Source: Bacteroidota bacterium
Lineage (GTDB): Bacteria > Bacteroidota > Bacteroidia > Cytophagales > Cyclobacteriaceae
Assembly (NCBI GenBank): GCA_018266435.1
Contig: JAFEAL010000001.1
Location: 1 to 64,000 of the forward strand
Direction: 5' to 3'
Length of the DNA: 64,000 bases
Shown: positions 33,729-42,862 of the stretch, in pieces
Layout: each line of letters starts with the position of its first letter
Numbering within the stretch: position 1 is the stretch's first letter
The notes under the pieces: model-generated
The model's input: the letters and a program-made list of their open reading frames with translations, nothing else
Databases searched by the model: none
What the model was told of the DNA's origin: nothing
Made by a program: the position numbers and the translations under genes

Positions 33729-35621
33729 TTAATACAATACCCTGAACTTAATGGTATGTTCAATAGCGCGCAGTTGTTTGATCACTTCTTTGTCGTATTC
33801 TTTGTTAATGTCGGTGATCACATAACCGATCTGCTCATTCGTTTTTAAATATTGCCCCACAATGTTGATACCGTGATCGGCCAGTGTTTGGTTAATCCTG
33901 GCCAATATGCCCGGCACATTGTGGTGAATGTGAATCAGGCGGTGGGCATTCTCCAATGTGGGTAATGTGAGGTTAGGGAAATTTACGCTATTGCTGGTGC
34001 TGCCTGTGTTGATGTAGTCCATTAACTTGCCCGGCACAAAATTGCCGATGTTTTCCTGGGCTTCGGCAGTGCTGCCTCCGATATGCGGAGTAAGTATCAC
34101 GTTGGGCAGTCCGCACAGGTCTGAAACAAATTCTTCGTCATTGCTGATCGGTTCGTAGGGAAAAACATCTACAGCGCATCCAGCCACTTTTCCGTTAAGT
34201 ATGTTTTCGCGCAAGGCTTTTACATCGACCACATGCCCCCGGCTCAGGTTTAAAAAGATTACTCCTTTTTTCATTTGCGCAAATTCTTCGCCTCCGATGA
34301 TGTTGGTGTTGCTTTCGCGCCCATCTACGTGAAGAGTAACTACGTCAGCCAAATTGAGTAACTCTTTCTGGCTTTTACATTTCACGGCATTGCCCAAGGC
34401 CAGTTTTTCTTCTTTGTCGTAATAGAAAACTTTCATGCCGAGGTTTTCGGCAATGACAGAAAGTTGTGCGCCTATGTTTCCGTAGCCGATAATACCCAGT
34501 TTTTTTCCACGCACTTCATAGCTTCCTTTTGCGGATTTGTCCCATTTGCCCAGGTGCATTTTGTTCGACTTATCGTAGAAGCCCCTGATGAGCATGATCA
34601 TCTCAGCAATAGCCATTTCCACTACTGAGCGAGTGTTACTGAAAGGGGCATTGAATACGGCTACACCTTTTTGAGTAGCTGCCTTCAAATCAATCTGATT
34701 GGTGCCAATGCAGAATGCACCAATGGCCATCAGGCGGTTGGCATTTTCCAAAACCTTTGCTGTTACTTGTGTTTTGCTTCGGATGCCCAACACAGAAACA
34801 TTTTTTATTTTTTCGCTTAGTTCGCTTTCATCAAGTCCGGCCGGATAAGTTTCCACTGCGAAGCCCTCAGCTTTCATTAACTCAAGGGCAATGGGGTGCA
34901 CGTTTTCCAGCAGCAAAACGCTGATACGATTTTTGGGGTAGGAGATAACGGTATTCAATTTATTCAAATATAAAAATTCATCCAGACTGGGTGCAATATG
35001 ATCGGCTTTGGCCAGTACACTTTCGCGCTCGATGTTTTCAGTGAAGGCGTAAAATTTGTTGGCTAACCCCGAGTGTTTGATCTCATAGTCGGTGTAGCCA
35101 TCGCCAATCACGTACACATCGCCCGGCAGGTTCAGTTGTTTGAGCATCTCTACTTTTCCGTTGTTTGCCGAAAGCGGATTGTTGGTATTAACCCCGGTAA
35201 TTTTTCCGTTGCCATCGGTAACAAACTCATTGGCCAAAACATTTTCCTTCTTGATGCCAAACTCGGTCACCACCGGTTCTACAAATTCTTTAAACCCATT
35301 GGAGATGATGTAAATATTTTCAGCATGAGAAATAAAAAAATCTTTGTTACGCTTAAACGACTCTGACACCAGGCTCTTCAGGTGGTTGACCAGCAAATGA
35401 ATATGTTTTTTTTGAGGCGAAAGCAGTTCAATGCGTTTTTGAATAGATTCGCGCAGCGATAACACTCCCTCCATACCCTGATTGGTGATATCCAAAATTT
35501 TTTTTTTGATCTGGTTTTTTTCAGGATGCCCCTCCAGTGAAATGTCTGCGAGCACATCAAAGGCTTCAACCTTGGTGAACGTGCTGTCGAAATCGATTAC
35601 GAAATACTTGTTAGGTTTCAT
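33729..35621 (-). CDS. phosphoserine phosphatase-phosphoglycerate dehydrogenase fusion
   Basis: 630 residues in three parts. Residues 1 to about 225 are a HAD phosphatase of SerB type: nucleophile D10 and D12 in DFDSTFT, and GDGYTDYE. About 235-545 is 3-phosphoglycerate dehydrogenase: GYGNIGAQL NAD motif, active-site Arg in LSRGHVVD, Glu in FPYEPIS and His in LTPHIGGST. The last about 80 residues (HNVPGILARINQTLADHGI) form an ACT domain for serine feedback. The protein would catalyse the first and third steps of serine synthesis; the middle enzyme SerC is absent here. Confidence 0.9.
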   Translation of the reverse strand: MKPNKYFVIDFDSTFTKVEAFDVLADISLEGHPEKNQIKKKILDITNQGMEGVLSLRESIQKRIELLSPQKKHIHLLVNHLKSLVSESFKRNKDFFISHAENIYIISNGFKEFVEPVVTEFGIKKENVLANEFVTDGNGKITGVNTNNPLSANNGKVEMLKQLNLPGDVYVIGDGYTDYEIKHSGLANKFYAFTENIERESVLAKADHIAPSLDEFLYLNKLNTVISYPKNRISVLLLENVHPIALELMKAEGFAVETYPAGLDESELSEKIKNVSVLGIRSKTQVTAKVLENANRLMAIGAFCIGTNQIDLKAATQKGVAVFNAPFSNTRSVVEMAIAEMIMLIRGFYDKSNKMHLGKWDKSAKGSYEVRGKKLGIIGYGNIGAQLSVIAENLGMKVFYYDKEEKLALGNAVKCKSQKELLNLADVVTLHVDGRESNTNIIGGEEFAQMKKGVIFLNLSRGHVVDVKALRENILNGKVAGCAVDVFPYEPISNDEEFVSDLCGLPNVILTPHIGGSTAEAQENIGNFVPGKLMDYINTGSTSNSVNFPNLTLPTLENAHRLIHIHHNVPGILARINQTLADHGINIVGQYLKTNEQIGYVITDINKEYDKEVIKQLRAIEHTIKFRVLY

Positions 35622-35803
35622 GACGAAGTAATGGCGTCAAATATAAATGTAGAAATTAGATTTTCTAATGTTGAGAAGAATTTATCCTGATGGAGAATAG
35701 GCTAACACCTTGCGTGCTGAATGGAATCAACACAGGCATATTCATTGAAAAAAAACTTTTGAACTTCCCTCTTTCAATTGTTTCTTTGAAAGAAAATACC
35801 CGT

Positions 35804-37513
35804 ATGATTATTCAAGCTCCACCGCGTAAGTTTCTTCCGGCTAATTTTAAAATTACCGATTGGTCGGCACTTCAATTGTATTTTGATGAGTTGGTAAACA
35901 GGTCAATACAGTCGGCAGTTGAATTAAAACACTGGCTTAGCGACCGCAGTGAGTTGGAATCAATTGTGAGTGAAGACATGGGCTGGCGCTACATCCGCAT
36001 GACATGCTTTACCGACAACGAAGCCTATACCAATGCCTACCAGTATTTTGTTACCGAGGTTCAGCCTCAGATAGCACCGTATTCTGACCGGTTGAATAAA
36101 AAGGTAATCGATTGCCCTTTTGTAAAGGAATTAGAGAACTTTCCCGGGTATGACCTTATGATTCGTAACCTGAAAAAAGAAATCGAATTATTTCGTGAAG
36201 AAAACATTCCGCTTTTTACCGAGATCGCTACCGAGACTCAAAAGTATGCAGCCATTTCAGGAGCGATGACGGTGCAGTTTAACGGCCAGGAATTAACCTT
36301 GCAACAGGCAGGCGTAATTCTGCAATCCACCGATCGCACCAAACGCGAGGAAGTTTATCATAAAATTTCGGCCAGAAGATTGAAAGATAAAGATCAACTC
36401 GATGAGTTGTTTTCAAAATTGATTTCACTTCGCCACCGCATTTCGGTCAATGCAGGATTTAAAAATTTTCGTGATTACCAGTTTAAAGCCTACGGTCGCT
36501 TTGATTATTCTCCAGCCGATTGTTTTGCTTTTCATGATTCAATAGAAAGCGAAGTAGTACCTGTACTCAATGAACTGGCACGCGAGCGTAAACGCGATTT
36601 AAAATTGAATCAGTTGCGCCCGTGGGACAAAGCCGTTGATAGTTTTGGCAGGGAACCGCTCAAGGCATTTCAGGATGGAAGTGACCTGATGGAAAAATCG
36701 ATTGCTTGTTTTCAAAACCTCGACCCTTACTTGGGCCAGTGTCTGGCTACGATGAAAGAAATGAAACACCTTGATTTGGAATCGAGAAAAGGAAAAGCTC
36801 CCGGTGGATACAATTATCCGCTGGCTGAAGTAGGTGTGCCTTTTATTTTTATGAACGCAACCTCTACCATGCGCGACATGACTACGCTGATGCACGAAGG
36901 CGGTCATGCCGTACATAATTTTCTCACGATGAATTTGGAACTGAATGATTTTAAATCACCACCGATGGAGGTAGCCGAATTGGCCAGTATGAGTATGGAA
37001 CTGATATCCATGGATCAGTGGAATATATTTTTTCCTGATAAGAAAGAACTGGATCGTGCAAAACGAGACCAGTTAGAAGACATCATCGAGACACTTCCCT
37101 GGGTGGCAACCATCGATAAGTTTCAACATTGGATTTATGAAAACCCCAAACACACCCTTACTGACAGAAAAGAAAACTGGAATATAATTTTTGACCGGTT
37201 TGCCGATTTGGTTACAGACTGGTCAGGGTTACAGCAGGCAAAAGATTACCTCTGGCAGAAGCAGTTACATTTATACGAAGTTCCTTTTTATTACATTGAA
37301 TACGGCATGGCTCAACTGGGTGCAATAGCCGTGTGGAGAAATTTTAAACAGAACAAAACAGAAGGGCTAACCAACTACCTTAATGCTTTGCGTCTGGGTA
37401 ACCTGAAAACAATCCCTGAATTGTATAAAGCTGCCGGTATCAGATTTGATTTCAGTAAAAAATACATCAGTGAGTTGATGGGTTTTGTAAAGGACGAACT
37501 GGCAAAAGTTTAG
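35804..37513 (+). CDS. M3-family oligoendopeptidase
   Basis: 569 residues, standard length for the PepF/M3B family. The zinc motif is H364-E-G-G-H368 in LMHEGGHAVHNF, and a second glutamate region follows (PPMEVAELASMSMELI). Soluble cytosolic enzyme cleaving short peptides. The frame opens at 35690, but ATG 35804 gives MIIQAPPRKFLP, matching family N-termini, and is preferred. Its stop overlaps the convergent MarR gene stop by 4 bp. Confidence 0.9.
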   Translation: MIIQAPPRKFLPANFKITDWSALQLYFDELVNRSIQSAVELKHWLSDRSELESIVSEDMGWRYIRMTCFTDNEAYTNAYQYFVTEVQPQIAPYSDRLNKKVIDCPFVKELENFPGYDLMIRNLKKEIELFREENIPLFTEIATETQKYAAISGAMTVQFNGQELTLQQAGVILQSTDRTKREEVYHKISARRLKDKDQLDELFSKLISLRHRISVNAGFKNFRDYQFKAYGRFDYSPADCFAFHDSIESEVVPVLNELARERKRDLKLNQLRPWDKAVDSFGREPLKAFQDGSDLMEKSIACFQNLDPYLGQCLATMKEMKHLDLESRKGKAPGGYNYPLAEVGVPFIFMNATSTMRDMTTLMHEGGHAVHNFLTMNLELNDFKSPPMEVAELASMSMELISMDQWNIFFPDKKELDRAKRDQLEDIIETLPWVATIDKFQHWIYENPKHTLTDRKENWNIIFDRFADLVTDWSGLQQAKDYLWQKQLHLYEVPFYYIEYGMAQLGAIAVWRNFKQNKTEGLTNYLNALRLGNLKTIPELYKAAGIRFDFSKKYISELMGFVKDELAKV

Positions 37514-37959
37514 CCCCGGCACTTGTCAAGTAAGTCGCTCAGTTGTTTGGCTTCGCTGGCGGTAATGGCCAATGCTTCGCTGTCGGTTTTGTCTATTTCT
37601 GAATCAATGGATTTTAAAAGATGAAGTCCTTTTTTAGTGATCACAACATCCGAGGCTCTCTTGTCATGGGTACAAATACTTTTCTCAATCAGTTTTTTTG
37701 CAATCAGCCGATCGAGCAGCCGCGATACATCCGAATTCTTATCAAGCATTCTCAGTTTGAGTTGTGCTCCTGATACTTTGTTGGGGTACTGGCCACGCAG
37801 AATACGCAAAATATTAAACTGGATTCCGGTAATGCCATGACGCTTAAAAAATTTGTTATGGTTATTTTCTAACCAACTGGCCGTAAACAATAAATTGATT
37901 ACAGCCTTTTGATGAACGTTTCTGAATTTGGCCTGCTTGATTTCTTTTTCCAGTTTCAT
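37510..37959 (-). CDS. MarR-family transcriptional regulator
   Basis: 149 residues. Winged helix-turn-helix about 45-110: GITGIQFNILRILRGQ, the recognition helix NSDVSRLLDRLIAKKLI and the wing KRASDVVITKKG. It probably controls the neighbouring yceI gene, because the promoter of yceI carries a perfect 24-bp palindrome. The start is ATG 37959; the upstream GTG frame runs through the terminator hairpin and is rejected. Such MarR-YceI pairs are common in Bacteroidota. Confidence 0.87.
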   Translation of the reverse strand: MKLEKEIKQAKFRNVHQKAVINLLFTASWLENNHNKFFKRHGITGIQFNILRILRGQYPNKVSGAQLKLRMLDKNSDVSRLLDRLIAKKLIEKSICTHDKRASDVVITKKGLHLLKSIDSEIDKTDSEALAITASEAKQLSDLLDKCRG

Positions 37960-37965
37960 AACAAG

Positions 37966-37989
37966 AAAAAGGCTGCCCGAAGGCAGCCT
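37966..37989 (-). terminator. terminator between yceI and marR
   Basis: On the minus strand AGGCTGCC, TTCG tetraloop, GGCAGCCT and then TTTTT: 8-bp perfect stem with a stabilising UUCG loop. It would end or attenuate the yceI transcript 21 bp past its stop and just before the marR start. Confidence 0.85.
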
Positions 37990-38010
37990 CACTTTTTTAC
38001 ATTTTGGTAG

Positions 38011-38583
38011 TTATGCTTTTTTGTTCAATTCTACTTTACAAACAATTTCCACTTCTTTACCTACGATTAGATCGGCACCGTTCATTTTATCCCACTTCAA
38101 ATTGTAATCAAAGCGGTTGATTTTTCCTCTTAATTTAAAACCGGCTTTTTCACTGCCAAACGCTTTTGTACTGCCACCGTAGGTTACTTCAAAGGTAGCT
38201 GGTTTGGTTACATCGCGCATGGTGAAGTCACCTTTCAGCACATACCCTGAACCTTCTTTTACTAATTTTCCTTTGAATTTAATTTCAGGATATTTTTCAG
38301 CATTAAAAAAATCATCAGATTTTAAATGCGTATCGCGTCTTTCGTTGTCGGTAAAGATGGAGGCGGTTTTGGCAGAAAACTCAATTTCAGCTCCGTCAAA
38401 ATCTGCCGCGGTGCTGGATATTTTGGCATCGTAATCTTTGAAAAGTCCCTCAACTTCTGATACCGCAAAGTGTGATACGTTGAACCCCACCTTCGAGTGA
38501 GCCTTGTCAATTGTCCAGGTTCCTTGTGCAGCGGCAACCCCGGCTACTAGCACTGACATAATGAGTAAATAGATTTTTTTCAT
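38011..38583 (-). CDS. yceI: YceI-family periplasmic protein
   Basis: 190 residues with a signal peptide (MKKIYLLIMSVLVAGVAAAQ). The mature part starts GTWTIDKAHSKVGFNVSH and has LVKEGSGYVLKGDFTMRDVTKPATFEV, typical of the YceI lipocalin-like fold, which binds polyprenoid or isoprenoid ligands such as quinones; the function is otherwise unclear. Promoter carries a 24-bp palindrome for the adjacent MarR protein. The start is ATG 38583, not the upstream TTG at 38604. Confidence 0.92.
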   Translation of the reverse strand: MKKIYLLIMSVLVAGVAAAQGTWTIDKAHSKVGFNVSHFAVSEVEGLFKDYDAKISSTAADFDGAEIEFSAKTASIFTDNERRDTHLKSDDFFNAEKYPEIKFKGKLVKEGSGYVLKGDFTMRDVTKPATFEVTYGGSTKAFGSEKAGFKLRGKINRFDYNLKWDKMNGADLIVGKEVEIVCKVELNKKA

Positions 38584-38621
38584 GTGTTTATTATTTATTG
38601 GCAAGGATAACGCAAAAAATA

Positions 38622-38645
38622 AATTAGATGTTTAAACATCTAATT
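38622..38645. promoter_or_regulatory. 24-bp perfect palindrome, probable MarR operator
   Basis: AATTAGATGTTT is followed directly by its exact reverse complement. It lies 39 bp upstream of the yceI ATG, next to a TATTTTTTG sequence that resembles a loosely spaced -7 element, and would overlap the promoter. Confidence 0.75.
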
Positions 38646-38708
38646 ACTTTTTACTAAACACCTGACATTCAACAGAAAAGAATTGTTATCGGTCTGTTAA
38701 TTTTCAAT

Positions 38709-40940
38709 TTACAAATTCAACCAATACGTCAGTTTGATCACCAGCGAACGGTACTTGGGCTGACCAATGTACAAGAAATCGCCTGAGGTATTGGCATAAG
38801 CAAAATAATTGTCGGTATAAACAATGTACAGATCTGAAACCGGTCGGAAACGCCACTGCAGGCGTGAGTTGATGTTTACGTTATTGATCTGGTTGTTGTA
38901 TTGAAAATAGGTTGTCCAGAATAGTTTCCTGGAAAAGGTAAAATCAAGTTTCGGGCTGATGAGCAGGTAATCAACGCTGTTATATGCCGAGGGCAAAGAA
39001 ATATGATTGACGGAATAATCAACTGAAATTATTGCGTAAGGCTGAAGCCGATAACTGAAGTTACCATCAATGTTTACTCGGTCTCCATTATAGTATTGCC
39101 CAAGCCGGGCCTGAAAATTGAAGAATAGTTTTTTTCGCGTATTTGATTGGTAATTAATGATGGCTGAGTTCCAATAATAATGTGACTTAAAAGGCAGATT
39201 TTTAATCGTTGCCGGGTCAGAAGGAAAAGCCGGATCGAAAGGGAAAAATACAAGCCCGTAATCCTGCCGGATTCGTACAAAGAACGTGGCCGTGTTTTGA
39301 AAATTGATATTGTACCACACATTATAGTCGGCATCGGTAATGCCGAATAAGTCATTGCCGATGAAATCGGCATCCATGCCGGGACCGTGGTTGTTAATCA
39401 CTTTGGATTTTGGATACCAGAAGTAAAAAAAATCAGGAGCGAAGCGATTAAACCGTGCGCGAGGCAAATAGCCAACTTCCGGATTAAAGTTGGCGCCAAC
39501 CCCCTGAACTAAAATGTCCCAGGTTATTTTAGGCTTGCTGTAGGTCAAAGCAACAGTAGATGAAAATGCACTGTCTTTTTTCTGTTCATCAAAAGAGTGG
39601 TGGTAAAATGCTTTACCATTCCATTTGTTGTCTTTACTGCCAAGATTAAAATCAACACCCACTAAACGGTTGTACCGGTTGGGCAGCATTTTAAAATCTT
39701 TGGTTGACGAATCGTGAAAGGCTTGTTTATTAATGAGCATCAACCCAAGGTTTGACCGCGTAAAAATTTTTCGCTGAATGGCGGCTACTGAATAATTGAT
39801 TGAGGGCAGATTGATTGTATGGTTTTCGGCTGCCTGCATTGTCATGAGCCCGATACGCCAGTTGTTGTCAAGTTTGCCACTTAAACGGGCACCACCATAA
39901 ATTCTGTTCTCAATATTTTGACCGATGGTAGGATCGCGGGTAACACCGATTCTCCTTGAAAAAAATGGCCGCATATTGCTGTACCCAAAGCTTCCGAACA
40001 AGTCGGCATTTTCTAAAAAAAATTGCCTTTTCTCCGGATAAAAAATTTCGAAACGGCTCAGGTTGGTTACTTGTTGGTCAACTTCTACTTGCGAAAAATC
40101 AGGATTGGCTGTAAGATCTAAATTCAAAGCCGGTCCAATAGCAATTTTACCATCGCCACCAATTGAAGGTGCACGATCGACTGGTAAGTTATTTTGATAG
40201 TCATTGATATTGTGAGCGGCAGCGTACGGGATTATTGAAACATTTCCACCCGGATGACTTACCGGCTTGTCCCAAATCAGTTCGCGGTTAAAGGCCAATA
40301 CCGTGGGCGAGTAAACCCGCGGAATGGGTGTCCAGCTACTCTGCTCGGCATGATGACTATCAATGCGATAAAAATTAATATTCCATGTAGAAAGGCCTTC
40401 TTTGAAACGGATGGTTTTAAATGGAATGGCCATCTCACATACCCAGTAGTCTCCTAACATCCTGGCTTCGCTGAACCATTTGTTGTCCCAGCTTAATGAA
40501 AGATCATCATTGCCTCCGTTGGTCAACAGCGCTTCACGTTGCACGCCATAAGGGTTTATACCAAACAAAAAACCATTTGTTTTGTCTTTGTAGGTGTCGA
40601 GCACAAGCGAAAAGCCATCGTTGCCTGGCCCCCGGTAGTCACGCCTGAGTGAGGGAGTTACATATTTTCGTGCTGGTTGAGGATTATTCATAACGGCAAA
40701 CACATAAATGTTTCGGTCATCATAGGTCATGCGCACCTGGGTTTGAGCGATGGCAAATGAGGAGTCGAACGGAAACATTTGTTTGAAATGATCGGCCACA
40801 TCGGCTACTTTCCAATCGGGCTCATCCATGATGCCGTCAACCTTTATGGACGAGGTTGCTTTTTTGATTTGAAGGCCACGAAGTTGAGAATACCCCGGGA
40901 GGCTGAGCAGCATAAGAACACTCAAATAAAGGGTCTTCAT
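38709..40940 (-). CDS. DUF5916 protein with CBM9-like N-terminal domain
   Basis: 743 residues with a signal peptide. The N-terminal about 200 residues match the CBM9-like DUF5916 opening: KVDGIMDEPDWKVADVADHF, VRMTYDDRNIYVFAVMNN, and RRDYRGPGNDGFSLVLDTYKD. The rest is rich in alternating aromatic strands and ends KLTYWLNL, consistent with an outer-membrane beta-barrel. Function is unknown; the family is widespread in Bacteroidota and often sits near hydrolases. It lies 63 bp downstream of the yceI operator, in the same orientation. Confidence 0.85.
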   Translation of the reverse strand: MKTLYLSVLMLLSLPGYSQLRGLQIKKATSSIKVDGIMDEPDWKVADVADHFKQMFPFDSSFAIAQTQVRMTYDDRNIYVFAVMNNPQPARKYVTPSLRRDYRGPGNDGFSLVLDTYKDKTNGFLFGINPYGVQREALLTNGGNDDLSLSWDNKWFSEARMLGDYWVCEMAIPFKTIRFKEGLSTWNINFYRIDSHHAEQSSWTPIPRVYSPTVLAFNRELIWDKPVSHPGGNVSIIPYAAAHNINDYQNNLPVDRAPSIGGDGKIAIGPALNLDLTANPDFSQVEVDQQVTNLSRFEIFYPEKRQFFLENADLFGSFGYSNMRPFFSRRIGVTRDPTIGQNIENRIYGGARLSGKLDNNWRIGLMTMQAAENHTINLPSINYSVAAIQRKIFTRSNLGLMLINKQAFHDSSTKDFKMLPNRYNRLVGVDFNLGSKDNKWNGKAFYHHSFDEQKKDSAFSSTVALTYSKPKITWDILVQGVGANFNPEVGYLPRARFNRFAPDFFYFWYPKSKVINNHGPGMDADFIGNDLFGITDADYNVWYNINFQNTATFFVRIRQDYGLVFFPFDPAFPSDPATIKNLPFKSHYYWNSAIINYQSNTRKKLFFNFQARLGQYYNGDRVNIDGNFSYRLQPYAIISVDYSVNHISLPSAYNSVDYLLISPKLDFTFSRKLFWTTYFQYNNQINNVNINSRLQWRFRPVSDLYIVYTDNYFAYANTSGDFLYIGQPKYRSLVIKLTYWLNL

Positions 40941-40962
40941 CAGGTTTAGGGTTGACCAAACC

Positions 40963-41658
40963 TTAAAGATAGAATCCGACAGTCAGATTTTCATATGCGG
41001 GTGTTTTCTTTCCTGACGAGTCGAACAAAATTATTTTGTCAGAGGCTATTTTTTTGTTTGATCGGGAAAATTCCAGAAGCCAACGCTCCTGAGGTTTGTG
41101 AGGGGTTGTATAAACGGCAGTTTCGCGAATCAGGTAAAGGCTTTGCTGATGGGCTAGTTCTTTAAAAACATTTCCTTCGGCCGTGGGCAGAATCAGTGCT
41201 AAGCGACCATCAGGCTTTAGTAAACGTGCTGAATTTTGAATCAGGTCAGGGAAGGATAAGGTTGAAGTGTGCCTGGCTTGTGCGCGTGATGGAGTAGGGG
41301 GCTGCAAGCTGTTAACAAAGTACGGGGGGTTAGTCACGATCAGGTCATACGAATAGTCCGGCACAAAAAACTGAATGGGTTTAGAGTAAACAAAGATTTT
41401 CTGTGGCCAGGGAGATTGCACTATATTTTCTTGGGCTTGACCGGCATCGATCATTTCAATTTCGACTGCATCAATGTGTACGTTGCTCTCCGTACGTTGG
41501 GCGATCTGTAATGCAATTACACCACAGCCCGTGCCAATATCTAGAATTCGTAACGAGTGATTTACAGCCACCCATGCACCTAGCAACACCGCATCGGTGC
41601 CTACTTTCATGGCGCACCGATTGTCTTCAACAGAAAATTGTTTGAAACGAAACGACAT
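40963..41658 (-). CDS. trmN6: tRNA1(Val) adenine-37 N6-methyltransferase-like
   Basis: 231 residues. SAM motif ILDIGTGCGVIALQIA and the N6-adenine-type active site NPPY in VTNPPYF, with the N-terminal FRFKQFSVEDNRCAMKVGTDAVLLGAW typical of YfiC/TrmN6. It modifies A37 in tRNA-Val in E. coli; the assignment here is by family. Start at ATG 41658. A TAnnTTTG element lies only nine bases before the ATG, so the mRNA leader is very short. Confidence 0.85.
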   Translation of the reverse strand: MSFRFKQFSVEDNRCAMKVGTDAVLLGAWVAVNHSLRILDIGTGCGVIALQIAQRTESNVHIDAVEIEMIDAGQAQENIVQSPWPQKIFVYSKPIQFFVPDYSYDLIVTNPPYFVNSLQPPTPSRAQARHTSTLSFPDLIQNSARLLKPDGRLALILPTAEGNVFKELAHQQSLYLIRETAVYTTPHKPQERWLLEFSRSNKKIASDKIILFDSSGKKTPAYENLTVGFYL

Positions 41659-41666
41659 AGATGAGA

Positions 41667-41674
41667 CAAAAGTA
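41667..41674 (-). promoter_or_regulatory. -7 promoter element for trmN6
   Basis: Minus strand TACTTTTG; start site would lie a few bases before the ATG at 41658. Confidence 0.5.
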
Positions 41675-41680
41675 TAAGAC

Positions 41681-41711
41681 AAAAAATTTGAGTTGCTTAG
41701 CTCTTGCTAAG
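41681..41711 (-). terminator. terminator downstream of kdnB
   Basis: CTTAGC/GCTAAG 6-bp stem (41696-41711) with a 4-base loop; on the minus strand a T6 tract follows at 41686-41681. It would end the kdnA-kdnB transcript. Confidence 0.6.
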
Positions 41712-41742
41712 GATGTCTTGTTACGAATGTCTATTCTTTCAG

Positions 41743-42822
41743 TTAAAGTCTTTTATACAATGCCGAGATGCTTTCTACCGTAATTTTTTCTTTCCAATCC
41801 GGGCCGATGGCATGTGCCCACATGTGTGGAAGGTTGTAAGCCACTTTTGCCATTGCCGTGATTTGTTCATCGCTCCATTCTTTTGAAAGGTGTTGAGGCA
41901 GGTCAATCTTATGTTTGGCAATCATAGTTTTAAATTCCTTCACACCCTCCGGGTAGTAATCCTGCAGGTGATTGAAGGCAATGCAGTTGGCATAACAGTG
42001 ACGTGTGCCCAAAATTTTTGAAAGGCCATACGAGATGGCATGACAAACACCTACTTCTGAATAGGTCAAACTTAATCCGCCCATGAGTGAGGCCACCATA
42101 AGCTTATCATCGTTTTCGGGTGTTTGCCCGCTCTTGTCGTCTAAATAAATTTCACGGCAAAGTTTTAAAGCTTGCTCGGCATAGGCATGACTATAGGCGT
42201 TGTTTAATAATCCGTTTTCCGATTCAATACAATGAATGTAAGTATCCATGCCGGCATAGAACCACCAGTTGCGCGGTACGCTGGCAATCAACTCAGGGTC
42301 GAGTACTACTTGATTGAATACCGTCCATTCGCATTTCAACCCTAATTTCTTTTCAGGGCCTGTAAGCACAGCCGTCATCGATACTTCAGCACCGGTACCT
42401 GAAACTGTAGGCACACCAATGTGATAGATACCCGGCTTCTTAATCAGGTTGAGTCCTTGATAAAGTGTGGATGAACCTTCGTTAGTGAACATCAATGAAA
42501 CGGCTTTGGCAATATCCATTACCGAACCACCACCTATGCCGATGACGACAGATGGAATTCCTTTAGAGGATTTTACTGAGTCACGCAAGGTATCAATTTG
42601 TTCGGTGGTCGGCTCGTGCGAATCGACATTGATGAACTTAACGATGTCTTCGCTTTTGGATGGAATACGTTTTTCCAATTCTTTTCCTTTGAAGTAGGCA
42701 TCTACCACAAAGAGCATAAACTTGCCGTTGTCGTTTCTTCGTTCGTTGAGAATATCTCCGAGTTGGTTGAAAGCTCCACGACCGTAAACGGTTTTTTCTA
42801 TTCCTTTAAAATTTTTGTGCAT
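41743..42822 (-). CDS. kdnB: 3-deoxy-D-manno-octulosonate 8-oxidase (Kdo8N pathway)
   Basis: 359 residues of the iron-containing alcohol dehydrogenase superfamily: GGGSVMDIAKAVSLMF nucleotide-binding segment, PTVSGTGAEVS, and metal ligands in AGMDTYIHCIES, VCHAISYGL and GTRHCYANC. It matches KdnB, which oxidises C8 of Kdo to an aldehyde, the first step to 8-amino-8-deoxy-Kdo in Shewanella. The transaminase partner kdnA lies 40 bp upstream, supporting the assignment. Substrate specificity is inferred from pairing and resemblance. Confidence 0.85.
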   Translation of the reverse strand: MHKNFKGIEKTVYGRGAFNQLGDILNERRNDNGKFMLFVVDAYFKGKELEKRIPSKSEDIVKFINVDSHEPTTEQIDTLRDSVKSSKGIPSVVIGIGGGSVMDIAKAVSLMFTNEGSSTLYQGLNLIKKPGIYHIGVPTVSGTGAEVSMTAVLTGPEKKLGLKCEWTVFNQVVLDPELIASVPRNWWFYAGMDTYIHCIESENGLLNNAYSHAYAEQALKLCREIYLDDKSGQTPENDDKLMVASLMGGLSLTYSEVGVCHAISYGLSKILGTRHCYANCIAFNHLQDYYPEGVKEFKTMIAKHKIDLPQHLSKEWSDEQITAMAKVAYNLPHMWAHAIGPDWKEKITVESISALYKRL

Positions 42823-42862
42823 ATGTATATCTTGAAGAATAACAATTTAAAGATTTAGTTTC

